Notes under the pieces: model-generated | Database searches by the model: none | What the model saw: only the letters and a program-made list of their open reading frames with translations | What the model was told of the DNA's origin: nothing | Translations under genes and position numbers: made by a program | Source of the DNA: an uncultured Eggerthellaceae bacterium | Lineage (GTDB): Bacteria; Actinomycetota; Coriobacteriia; Coriobacteriales; Eggerthellaceae | Direction: 5' to 3' | DNA: 8,158 nt | Assembly (NCBI GenBank): GCA_910589135.1 | Contig: CAJUSL010000039.1 | Location: 9,990 to 18,147, forward strand | Shown here: one piece after another, positions 1-6,415 of the stretch | Layout: every line of letters begins with the position of its first letter | Numbering within the stretch: the first letter of the stretch is position 1

Positions 1-203
1 GTGCCGTACTGGTCGTAGAGGTCGCGCTTCTTCTCGTCGGAGAGGACTTCGTACGCCTCGTTGATTTCCTTGAACTTGGCCTCGTCGCCGCCCGCATCGG
101 GATGATGGGTGCGGGCCAGCTTCCTGAAGGCCTTCTTTATCTCGTCCTGCGAGGCGGTGCGCGACACGCCTAGAGTCTTGTAGTAATCAGGAGCAGCTGC
201 CAT
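1..203 (-). CDS. dnaJ: Chaperone protein DnaJ (Hsp40), N-terminal J-domain only
   Basis: DnaJ is the cytosolic co-chaperone that delivers unfolded clients to DnaK and stimulates its ATPase. About 67 residues are visible, starting at ATG (203-201); the gene runs off the left edge. The translation begins MAAAPDYYKTLGV and has the J-domain signature: DYYKTLGV (helix I), basic helix II (KKAFRKLART), the HPD loop at residues 34-36 that contacts DnaK, and helix III-IV (FKEINEAYEVLSDEKKRDLYDQYG). The G/F, zinc-finger and client-binding regions lie outside the window, so a full DnaJ cannot be told from a shorter J-protein (CbpA type) by domain content. The position right after dnaK-grpE favours DnaJ. 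A strong Shine-Dalgarno (GAGGAGG) lies just before the ATG, in the 20-nt gap after grpE, which supports this start and co-transcription with grpE. Confidence 0.93.
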   Translation of the reverse strand, partial: MAAAPDYYKTLGVSRTASQDEIKKAFRKLARTHHPDAGGDEAKFKEINEAYEVLSDEKKRDLYDQYG

Positions 204-223
204 TAATCACCGCCTCCTCTCGT

Positions 224-967
224 TTATTCTTCGGGTTTGGGGCGCTTCGGGCCGCCCTGCGTGACGGTTACCATCGCAGGACGCAGCACCTTTGCGCCAA
301 TCTTGTAGCCCTTCTGGTAGACGTCGGCCACCGTTTCGTCGGGCTGCGTGGCATCGTCGACCGTGCCGACCGCCTGGGCCTCAAGCGCGTCGAACGCCTG
401 GCCTTTCGGGTCGATGACCTCGACGCCGTCCTTCTTCAGGGTGTCGACGAACTTGGAAAGCACCGCTTCCACCCCGCCAAGCAGCCCTTCCTCGCCGTTC
501 TTCTGCGCATAGTCGATGGAACGCTCGAGGTCGTCAATCACCGGAATGAGGCTGGAGACCAGCTTCTCGGCCGCGAGGGCCTTCTGCGTGGCCGCCTGCT
601 CCTTCTGGCGACGGCGGTAGGTGTCCCATTCCGCATGGAGACGAACGTACTTGTCCTTCCACTCCGCGGCTTCCTGCTGAGCGCCCTGCGCATCGGCTTC
701 GGCATCGGCTTCGTTCAGGGCCTCTTCGATGACCGCTGCGGCCTCGGCCTCGAGCGTGGCGTCGAGGACGTCCTCGGACGCATCGTCGCCGGCTGCTGGC
801 GCATCGGCGGCCTCCTGGCCGGAAGGCGCGTTGCCTGCGCCTTCGCCCGCTGCCGGGCTGGCCGATTCCGCCTGGTCGTGGACGGTGCCCCAGGCGTCGC
901 CGTTGCCGGGCGCCTGGGACTCGTGGGAAGCGTTGGAGGTGGCGTTGTCCTTCTTCGGATCTGCCAT
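224..967 (-). CDS. grpE: GrpE, nucleotide exchange factor of DnaK
   Basis: GrpE is a dimeric cofactor that speeds ADP release from DnaK and resets the chaperone cycle. Its 247 residues fall into three parts. Residues 1 to about 98 are a low-complexity Ala/Gly/Asp/Glu-rich tail. Residues 100-180 are a long helix with the family motif WDTYRRRQKEQ (114-124) and LIPVIDDLERSID (140-152). The C-terminal beta domain ends in QKGYKIGAKVLRPAMVTV (218-235). E. coli GrpE is about 197 residues, and the extra length is almost all in the acidic tail. The usual FDPxxHEA signature of the beta domain appears as FDALEAQA (192-199), without the proline and histidine, a mild oddity. The ATG lies 3 nt after the dnaK stop, and its Shine-Dalgarno (GAGGAGGAAGG, 979-989) sits inside the last dnaK codons, so translational coupling is likely. 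Function is secure from the motifs and the position. Confidence 0.96.
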   Translation of the reverse strand: MADPKKDNATSNASHESQAPGNGDAWGTVHDQAESASPAAGEGAGNAPSGQEAADAPAAGDDASEDVLDATLEAEAAAVIEEALNEADAEADAQGAQQEAAEWKDKYVRLHAEWDTYRRRQKEQAATQKALAAEKLVSSLIPVIDDLERSIDYAQKNGEEGLLGGVEAVLSKFVDTLKKDGVEVIDPKGQAFDALEAQAVGTVDDATQPDETVADVYQKGYKIGAKVLRPAMVTVTQGGPKRPKPEE

Positions 968-970
968 CTT

Positions 971-2875
<1,905 letters not shown>

Positions 2876-2936
2876 TTGAATAGCCTCGCTTTCGCTTTGC
2901 TCTGCTGTCTGCCAGCCGCCCTCGCGCAGCTTGATA

Positions 2937-3001
2937 TGACAGACATTTTGATACCTATCTATTGTGTGGCTGCATCATATAATCTAAGTGTGTGTCTGTC
3001 A
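2937..3001. repeat. 9-bp inverted repeat bracketing the dnaK -10 box
   Basis: TGACAGACA at 2937-2945 is matched by its exact reverse complement TGTCTGTCA at 2993-3001, 47 bp away. The right arm overlaps the dnaK -35 box, and the left arm lies in the transcribed leader about 25 nt past the expected start. The centres are 56 bp apart, between five and six helical turns. This is compatible with a repressor bridging two sites, but a chance match in a short AT-rich region cannot be ruled out. A direct repeat TTGATA (2931-2936 and 2948-2953) overlaps the left arm. Confidence 0.4.
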
Positions 3002-3002
3002 A
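2974..3002 (-). promoter_or_regulatory. Vegetative (sigma-A type) promoter of dnaK-grpE-dnaJ
   Basis: On the minus strand the -35 box is TTGACA (3002-2997), a perfect consensus. A 17-nt spacer follows, then a -10 box TATGAT (2979-2974), five of six bases matching. The start of transcription would be near 2966-2968, leaving a leader of about 90 nt before the dnaK ATG. The surrounding DNA is much richer in A and T than the genes. So near-perfect a promoter implies high basal expression that a heat-shock repressor would have to hold down. I found no match to the CIRCE element of HrcA and no clear HAIR element of HspR. Confidence 0.78.
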
Positions 3003-3197
3003 GTTATCTTAGGAACTTTTTCACACATTTGTTCGATACAGCACGCACAGATAGCAAAATACAAGGCTTGAACTGGGAAAATACGCTGAATGGAGACTTG
3101 TTGAAGTACTAGGTGCCTATTGTTGCCGTCGCGTTTTCTTGGCAATCGCGGTGTTATGCAAGACGGAGGAATATGAGCATTTACCCGCATAGCGCAC
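3003..3197. other. Gene-free AT-richer stretch upstream of the dnaK promoter
   Basis: Together with the dnaK leader and the ferredoxin terminator this forms a gap of 375 bp between the dnaK and ferredoxin genes. I see no convincing gene on either strand. The only candidate is a 16-codon ORF on the plus strand at 3173-3223 behind a GGAGG, and it overlaps the ferredoxin terminator. A short palindrome CAAG-G-CTTG sits at 3062-3070. The stretch probably holds upstream promoter sequence for dnaK and nothing else that I can identify. Confidence 0.5.
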
Positions 3198-3221
3198 AAA
3201 AAAGGCCGCTCGAGGCGGCCT
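3198..3221 (-). terminator. Intrinsic terminator after the ferredoxin gene
   Basis: Read on the minus strand, AGGCCGC (3221-3215) pairs with GCGGCCT (3209-3203) in a perfect 7-bp stem with a 5-nt loop, followed directly by a run of T (A's at 3198-3203 on the plus strand). It begins about 30 nt after the ferredoxin stop codon. It separates the ferredoxin transcript from the dnaK promoter region, so the ferredoxin and dnaK genes are independent units. Confidence 0.88.
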
Positions 3222-3250
3222 GAAGAAGCTATATGGCGCAGTCGTGCGGG

Positions 3251-3439
3251 CTAGTCCTCGACGATCTCGGGGATGGCGCCCATCGGGCACTCCTCGACGC
3301 AGTCGCCGCATGCGATGCAGCTGTCCTCGTTCACGACCTCGGCGGTGCCGTCGACGACCTCGAGAACCTCTTGCGGGCAAGCGTCAACGCAAATGCCGCA
3401 ACCGATGCAATCGTCAGCTTCAATGATTGGATGGGACAT
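3251..3439 (-). CDS. 2[4Fe-4S] ferredoxin, clostridial type
   Basis: A small soluble electron carrier that passes low-potential electrons between enzymes of anaerobic metabolism. The 62-residue product has two cluster motifs, CIGCGICVDACP (Cys 11, 14, 17, 21) and CIACGDCVEECP (Cys 41, 44, 47, 51). Each is CxxCxxCxxxCP, the spacing for two [4Fe-4S] clusters. The protein is strongly acidic, as usual in this family. I chose the ATG at 3439 because a Shine-Dalgarno (GAGGAAG) lies just before it. An in-frame TTG six codons upstream would place that ribosome site inside the gene. It stands alone: an intrinsic terminator follows, and the nearest gene upstream on the same strand ends 201 nt away. Its redox partner cannot be deduced from the neighbours. 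Confidence 0.93.
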   Translation of the reverse strand: MSHPIIEADDCIGCGICVDACPQEVLEVVDGTAEVVNEDSCIACGDCVEECPMGAIPEIVED

Positions 3440-3504
3440 TGTCTTCCTCTCTCGCAAAAGACGCCGCGTGGCGCGACATCAGGCTGGTAATACCTCCTGT
3501 GCGC

Positions 3505-3513
3505 AATGTATCA
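3505..3513 (-). promoter_or_regulatory. Possible extended -10 promoter for the ferredoxin gene
   Basis: The minus strand reads TGA-TACATT here, resembling an extended -10 element (TGnTATAAT) with four of six hexamer bases matching. No good -35 box stands at the right distance. Transcription would start near 3498, giving a leader of about 60 nt. An AGGAGG lies near 3493-3498. This is a weak candidate; a ferredoxin gene with its own terminator needs a promoter somewhere in 3440-3640. Confidence 0.22.
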
Positions 3514-3571
3514 CGAAACGTACAGCCCGGCGACATGGATTTGCATTTTTTCGGACAGGAGGAAAGGGCCG

Positions 3572-3658
3572 TCAGCGTGCCAGGCGCTTAGCCTCGAAGC
3601 CCAAGGCAACGCACCCGCCCACCAGGCCGCGAAGTTTGCATCAGCGTGCCAGGCGCTT
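3572..3658. repeat. Pair of 18-bp direct repeats at the 3' end of the hypothetical gene
   Basis: TCAGCGTGCCAGGCGCTT occurs at 3572-3589 and again, identical, at 3641-3658, 69 bp apart. On the minus strand each copy reads AAGCGCCTGGCACGCTGA, encoding KRLAR-stop. The upstream copy is the real C-terminus of the hypothetical gene that ends at 3641. The second copy sits after the stop in the same frame, because 69 is a multiple of three. The 51 bp between them have no in-frame stop. The core TGGCACGCTG also occurs twice in the 6431-6464 repeat. Confidence 0.8.
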
Positions 3659-4201
3659 GAGCACCGACCACGCCTTCTGCTTGGCTTCGGCGTCCTGCAG
3701 AGCCGCTTCGAAGTCGGCCAGGGCCGCCACGGTGCGGCAGGCAGCCCGGTTGGAGGCGCCCACCTTCATGGACGTGTCGAACGCCGCCGAAAGCTGCGCG
3801 ACGGCGCGGGCGTCGGTCGCGACCACCCCGAACGGGTCGAGCCCTTCCACGACGGACAGAACGTCGCTGGCCCCCAGCTCGCCCGCCTCGTTCGCAAGCA
3901 CGATCCAGGCACACGCATCCTCTCCGTAGCCCAGTCGCTCGGCAGAGGCCCGCAGCGCCGATCGAGCCTGCTGCGAAAGGGGCGCGCTGCTGACGACGGC
4001 CAGCGTGCAATCGGGGGTTCCTTCGACGAACGCGCCATAGAGCTGCAACACGCCGCGCGCGTTGGACTCGTAGGCGTTGCCCTCGCCTGCCGGCTTGCGG
4101 CCGCCCGCCGGCTTGCCCTCGCCTGCGAGGGCTGCGTTGCTGGCAGTGCCGCCCTCGCCTGCCGGCTCGCGGCCGTTCCGCATGTCATTGGATGTTACCA
4201 T
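3641..4201 (-). CDS. Hypothetical protein with Gly/Ala/Glu/Lys-rich repetitive N-terminus
   Basis: I do not recognise this 186-residue protein. Residues 10-42 are low complexity with repeated PAGEG/AGEGKPAG units. Residues 47-186 look like a compact alpha/beta domain: a helix (GVLQLYGAFVEG), a strand (CTLAVVSS), a helix (SQQARSALRASAERLGYG), a strand (CAWIVLA), then FGVVATDARAVAQLSAAF and a helical Ala-rich C-terminus ending KRLAR. No signal peptide, membrane segment or catalytic motif is visible. The start is uncertain: the ATG at 4201 or the one at 4183, neither with a clear Shine-Dalgarno. Codon use fits a real gene, GC-rich at third positions. It is transcribed away from the nikR-hypE genes from a shared AT-rich region, so joint regulation is possible but unproven. 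Confidence 0.7.
   Translation of the reverse strand: MVTSNDMRNGREPAGEGGTASNAALAGEGKPAGGRKPAGEGNAYESNARGVLQLYGAFVEGTPDCTLAVVSSAPLSQQARSALRASAERLGYGEDACAWIVLANEAGELGASDVLSVVEGLDPFGVVATDARAVAQLSAAFDTSMKVGASNRAACRTVAALADFEAALQDAEAKQKAWSVLKRLAR
4079..4175. repeat. In-frame GC-rich repeats inside the hypothetical gene
   Basis: A 25-bp unit beginning GCCCTCGCCTGCCGGCT lies at 4079-4103 and again at 4151-4175 with one difference (T/C). The offset is 72 bp, exactly 24 codons. Between them, GCCCTCGC and GCGAGGGC (4115-4132) form an 18-bp palindrome with a 2-nt centre. The repeats encode the PAGEG-type low-complexity segment, and a period divisible by three suggests slippage or duplication within a translated region. 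Confidence 0.8.
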
Positions 4202-4248
4202 TGGCAGATAAAATCACACCGTCCCTGAACAAGGGTGGCGGCCTCCGC

Positions 4249-4277
4249 TTGCACGGGTCGCCGATCAGCAATATAAA
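4249..4277 (+). promoter_or_regulatory. Promoter for the small gene-nikR(-hypE) unit
   Basis: TTGCAC (4249-4254) is followed after exactly 17 nt by TATAAA (4272-4277), a good vegetative promoter pair inside an AT-rich island in otherwise GC-rich DNA. Transcription would start near 4284, leaving a leader of about 133 nt before the ATG at 4417. I see no clear riboswitch in that leader, only short GC-rich hairpins (GCGCA-tga-TGCGC at 4323-4335 and GCCGG/CCGGC at 4375-4395). Confidence 0.6.
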
Positions 4278-4296
4278 CAATTATATATTTGTGCAA
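4270..4296 (-). promoter_or_regulatory. Possible divergent promoter for the hypothetical gene
   Basis: On the minus strand TTGCAC (4296-4291) is followed after 15 nt by TATATT (4275-4270). The spacing is shorter than the usual 16-18 nt, so this is weaker than the plus-strand promoter it overlaps. Start would be near 4263, about 60 nt before the ATG at 4201. If both promoters work, polymerases on them would exclude each other. Confidence 0.3.
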
Positions 4297-4416
4297 GCAC
4301 GCAACGCGGCAGGCTCGGGCGAGCGCATGATGCGCCAGGGTCGGAAACGCACGCTGCGCCAAGGCGAAACGGTGGCCGGGCAGAAAGCAACCGGCGCGAA
4401 CGACCAAGGAGGAGCC

Positions 4417-4671
4417 ATGTGCACCAACGGGGTTAACACGGGACAGCTCGAGCTGATGATCGAGCAGATCGACGACCACTGCAAGCTGGAACGCCGCTGG
4501 GCGCACAACCTTGCGCACACTGCGGGCGACGCCGGGTTCGCCACGGTTTCCGCGAAGCTGCACGAGGCCCAGGCGCTGCTCGACGACGTGCGTGCCAAGC
4601 TGGACGAGGCGAAGGACGCCATCGAAGACGACGCGGCCTCCGCACCTGGCGTGTCCGTGGAACTCGTCTAG
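4417..4671 (+). CDS. Small hypothetical protein encoded directly before nikR
   Basis: I do not recognise this 84-residue protein. It starts at ATG 4417 behind a strong Shine-Dalgarno (AAGGAGGAG) and ends 3 nt before the annotated nikR ATG, so the two are almost certainly co-transcribed. Residues 8-70 look helical, probably two helices: QLELMIEQIDDHCKLERRW, then SAKLHEAQALLDDVRAKLDE with heptad-like spacing that suggests a coiled coil. The C-terminal tail is acidic. A cluster of possible metal ligands, H21-C22-x7-H30-x3-H34, sits in and after the first helix. No signal peptide or membrane segment is seen. Its place before a nickel regulator and hypE suggests a role in nickel handling or regulation, which is inference from context only. 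Confidence 0.78.
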   Translation: MCTNGVNTGQLELMIEQIDDHCKLERRWAHNLAHTAGDAGFATVSAKLHEAQALLDDVRAKLDEAKDAIEDDAASAPGVSVELV

Positions 4672-4674
4672 CGC

Positions 4675-5166
4675 ATGGCGACGACGCTGACGATCACGCC
4701 CGGCGAGCACGCCCGGTCGGGCAAGGCGGCGAACATGGGGGCGAAGGGCCACGCGGACGACCTGATGCGCTTCTCGGTGGCCATGCCCGAAAGCCTTCTG
4801 ATGGACTTCGACCAGCTGGTCGCGCGGCGCGGGCTGGCCAAGAACCGCAGCGAGGTCGTGCGCGACCTGGTGCGCGAGGCGCTGGTGGAATCGCGCTCCA
4901 CGCTGCCGGGCGTGGTGGTCATGGGCACGCTCACCATCGTGTACGACCACCATTCGAGCGACCTGCAGAACAAGCTGCATCAGATCCAGCACGACTGCTA
5001 CGACAATATCGTGTCCACCATGCACGTGCACGTGAACTCGCACGTGTGCCTGGAAGTCATCGTGTTGCGCGGCGAGTCGGAGCTGGTGCAAACCATCGCG
5101 AACATGATCTTAGGCACCAAGGGCGTGAAGAACGGCAAGCTGGTGCTGGCCGCCGCGGAGGGCTAG
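4675..5166 (+). CDS. nikR: NikR, nickel-responsive ribbon-helix-helix repressor
   Basis: NikR binds Ni(II) and then DNA, repressing nickel uptake or nickel-enzyme genes. Residues 31-72 are the ribbon-helix-helix DNA-binding domain (MRFSVAMPESLLMDFDQLV, then RRGLAKNRSEVVRDLVREAL). Residues 80-160 are the ACT-like metal-sensing domain. Compared with E. coli NikR, the nickel ligands His76, His87, His89 and Cys95 correspond to His106 (in QHDCYD), His117 and His119 (in STMHVHVN) and Cys125 (in VCLEVIV), so the site is intact. The N-terminus is about 30 residues longer than in E. coli. The ATG at 4675 has no good Shine-Dalgarno, so starts at 4735 (behind AAGGCGG) or 4765 are possible and would give a normal length. 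Its unit probably includes the 84-residue gene before it and hypE after it. Confidence 0.92.
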   Translation: MATTLTITPGEHARSGKAANMGAKGHADDLMRFSVAMPESLLMDFDQLVARRGLAKNRSEVVRDLVREALVESRSTLPGVVVMGTLTIVYDHHSSDLQNKLHQIQHDCYDNIVSTMHVHVNSHVCLEVIVLRGESELVQTIANMILGTKGVKNGKLVLAAAEG

Positions 5167-5179
5167 CGGTGTGAGGGAA

Positions 5180-5305
5180 CATTGGGCCGGGTCCGGAGAG
5201 GTTCCGCTCGACGCGTCGTCGCCTCGAACTAACTCGGCTTCGCCGAGTGGATTTCTCGGCTCCTTTGGCTTACCTCGCTTCCACCCCTCCGGACCCGGCC
5301 CAATG
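5180..5305. repeat. 126-bp intergenic element with 23-bp terminal inverted repeats
   Basis: CATTGGGCCGGGTCCGGAG (5180-5198) is followed by AGGT, and the whole 23 bp pairs with 5283-5305 with a single mismatch (A5199/C5286); the outer 19 bp are perfect. The 80-bp interior holds a 10-bp palindrome CGACGCGTCG (5209-5218) and a perfect hairpin ACTCGGC-TTC-GCCGAGT (5232-5248). A further CTCGGC (5255-5260) can compete for GCCGAG. There is no T-run after the right arm, so it is not a normal intrinsic terminator. It fills most of the 159-bp gap between nikR and hypE and ends 10 nt before the hypE ribosome site. It could be a small non-autonomous inverted-repeat element (MITE/REP-like) or a structured mRNA segment. 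I see no target-site duplication. Confidence 0.85.
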
Positions 5306-5325
5306 ACCACTCCGAAAGGTAGACT

Positions 5326-6375
5326 ATGAATGCAAGCAACGAACAGGTGATGCTGGGCCACGGAAGCGGCGGCTCGATGATGAAGCGCATCATCGACGAG
5401 GTGTTCTTCGACGCCTACGGGTCGCCCGAGTTGGCGCAAGGCAACGACGCGGCCGTGCTGATGCCCGAAGATGGCAACGACGGCGCGCGCCTGGCGTTCT
5501 CCACCGACTCGTTCGTGGTCACCCCGCACTTCTTCCCCGGCGGCGACATCGGAAGACTTGCCGTGTGCGGCACCGTGAATGACGTGGCCACAAGCGGCGC
5601 CGTGCCGAAGTGGCTGAGCCTGGGAATGATCCTGGAGGAGGGCTTTCCCATGGACGACCTGCGCCGCATCTGCGCGTCGATTCGCGAGGCGGCCGACGAG
5701 GCGGGCGTGCGCGTGGTGACGGGCGACACGAAGGTGGTCAACCGCGGGCATGGCGACGGCATCTTCATCAACACCAGCGGCGTCGGCGAGCTGGCACCGG
5801 GCGTGAACCTGGGCGGGCAGCTGTGCCAGCCGGGCGACGCGGTGCTGGTCACCGGCACGCTGGGCGACCACGGCATCACCATCATGAGCTGCCGCGAGGG
5901 ACTGAACTTCCAGGCCGACGTGGAAAGTGACGCCGCGCCTTTGAACCACCTGATCGCCGACGTGATTGAAGCCGCCCCCAGCGTGCGGTGCTTCCGCGAC
6001 CCCACGCGCGGCGGCATCGCGTCTACTCTGAACGAGCTGGCCGAGCAGTGCGGCTGCGACATCACCGTGAGCGAGGGCGACGTGCCTGTGAAGCCGGTGG
6101 TGCTGGGCGCGTGCGAGATGCTGGGCTACGACGTGATGCAGGTGGCAAACGAAGGCAAGATGGTGTGCGTGGTGCCGCGTGACGAGGCCGCTGCCGCGCT
6201 TCGTGCCATGCGCGGCAGCGAATACGGGCATGACGCGGCGATCATTGGCGAAGTGGGCGAAATGATTGATGCAGCCGAAGCCGGACGCGGGCCGAAGGTG
6301 TACCTGCAGACCGCCTTTGGAAGCAGGCGCATCCTCGACATGCTGGTGGGAGAGCAGCTGCCTCGCATCTGCTAA
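5326..6375 (+). CDS. hypE: HypE, hydrogenase maturation carbamoyl dehydratase
   Basis: HypE takes a carbamoyl group from HypF onto its C-terminal cysteine and dehydrates it with ATP to a thiocyanate. That becomes the cyanide ligand of the [NiFe]-hydrogenase iron, built on the HypC-HypD complex. The 349 residues match the E. coli protein along the whole length: HGSGG (12-16), FSTDSFVV (58-65), FFPGGDIGRLAVCGTVNDVA (69-88), VTGDTKVV (131-138), GTLGDHG (177-183), RDPTRGG (224-230), ANEGK (274-278) and the terminal PRIC with catalytic Cys349. The ATG at 5326 has a ribosome site (AAAGGT, 5315-5320). It lies 159 bp after nikR, across the inverted-repeat element, and probably belongs to the same transcript. 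No hypA, B, C, D or F is in the window. The stop is followed at once by a strong hairpin (6383-6415). Confidence 0.97.
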   Translation: MNASNEQVMLGHGSGGSMMKRIIDEVFFDAYGSPELAQGNDAAVLMPEDGNDGARLAFSTDSFVVTPHFFPGGDIGRLAVCGTVNDVATSGAVPKWLSLGMILEEGFPMDDLRRICASIREAADEAGVRVVTGDTKVVNRGHGDGIFINTSGVGELAPGVNLGGQLCQPGDAVLVTGTLGDHGITIMSCREGLNFQADVESDAAPLNHLIADVIEAAPSVRCFRDPTRGGIASTLNELAEQCGCDITVSEGDVPVKPVVLGACEMLGYDVMQVANEGKMVCVVPRDEAAAALRAMRGSEYGHDAAIIGEVGEMIDAAEAGRGPKVYLQTAFGSRRILDMLVGEQLPRIC

Positions 6376-6379
6376 GCGC

Positions 6380-6415
6380 AAAAGCGCGCCATTAGATGCG
6401 CTCTAACGGCGCGCT
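6380..6415 (-). terminator. Terminator hairpin between hypE and the phosphohexomutase gene
   Basis: AGCGCGCC (6383-6390) and GGCGCGCT (6408-6415) pair perfectly, and inside them TTAGA (6392-6396) pairs with TCTAA (6402-6406) around a 5-nt loop, giving a 14-bp stem with one A/C position that becomes a G-U pair in the minus-strand RNA. On the minus strand the stem runs into TTTT, so it fits best as the intrinsic terminator of the phosphohexomutase gene, about 85 nt after its stop. It also lies 7 nt after the hypE stop and may help end that transcript, though no T-run follows on that strand. Confidence 0.72.

Larger units (their letters stand above)
4247..4298. promoter_or_regulatory. Candidate operator: nested inverted repeats over the divergent promoters
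   Basis: AATATA (4270-4275) and TATATT (4284-4289) form an inverted repeat with 8 nt between the arms, covering the -10 box and expected start site of the plus-strand promoter. Around it, GCTTGCAC (4247-4254) and GTGCAAGC (4291-4298) form a perfect 8-bp inverted repeat. Because nikR is in the downstream unit and NikR proteins bind inverted repeats, often in their own promoters, this is the natural place for a NikR site. The sequence does not match the E. coli NikR operator (GTATGA-N16-TCATAC), and family operators vary, so the assignment is inference. Confidence 0.4.

Noticed and set aside
3173..3223. 16-codon plus-strand ORF (MSIYPHSAQKRPLEAA) behind GGAGG
   Set aside because: The ribosome-site spacing is very short, no promoter is evident, and the second half is the ferredoxin terminator hairpin. 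Chance is the likeliest explanation.
3440..3457. TTG start giving the ferredoxin six extra residues
   Set aside because: The only good Shine-Dalgarno falls inside those six codons, which supports the ATG at 3439.
3420..3479. 19-codon minus-strand ORF overlapping the ferredoxin start, with AGGAGG 13 nt upstream
   Set aside because: The spacing from AGGAGG to the ATG is too long, the peptide has no visible feature, and the ferredoxin has its own ribosome site.
3641..3643. Selenocysteine recoding of the TGA at the end of the hypothetical gene
   Set aside because: The open frame after the TGA is suggestive, but I see no SECIS-like hairpin just after it and no selenoprotein family match. The 18-bp duplication explains the in-frame second stop better.
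4192..4416. Upstream extension of the 84-residue gene to an ATG near 4192 or 4327
   Set aside because: The extension would run through the promoter and AT-rich operator; no ribosome site stands before those ATGs, while AAGGAGGAG stands right before 4417.
4195..5091. 298-codon open frame on the minus strand across the control region, the small gene and nikR
   Set aside because: It runs antisense to two genes with good motifs or ribosome sites and through the AT-rich promoter island; the product is His/Arg-rich without a domain.
5110..6381. 423-codon open frame antisense to hypE and the end of nikR
   Set aside because: A His/Ala/Val/Arg-rich translation with no motif, fully opposite hypE, whose motifs are unambiguous.
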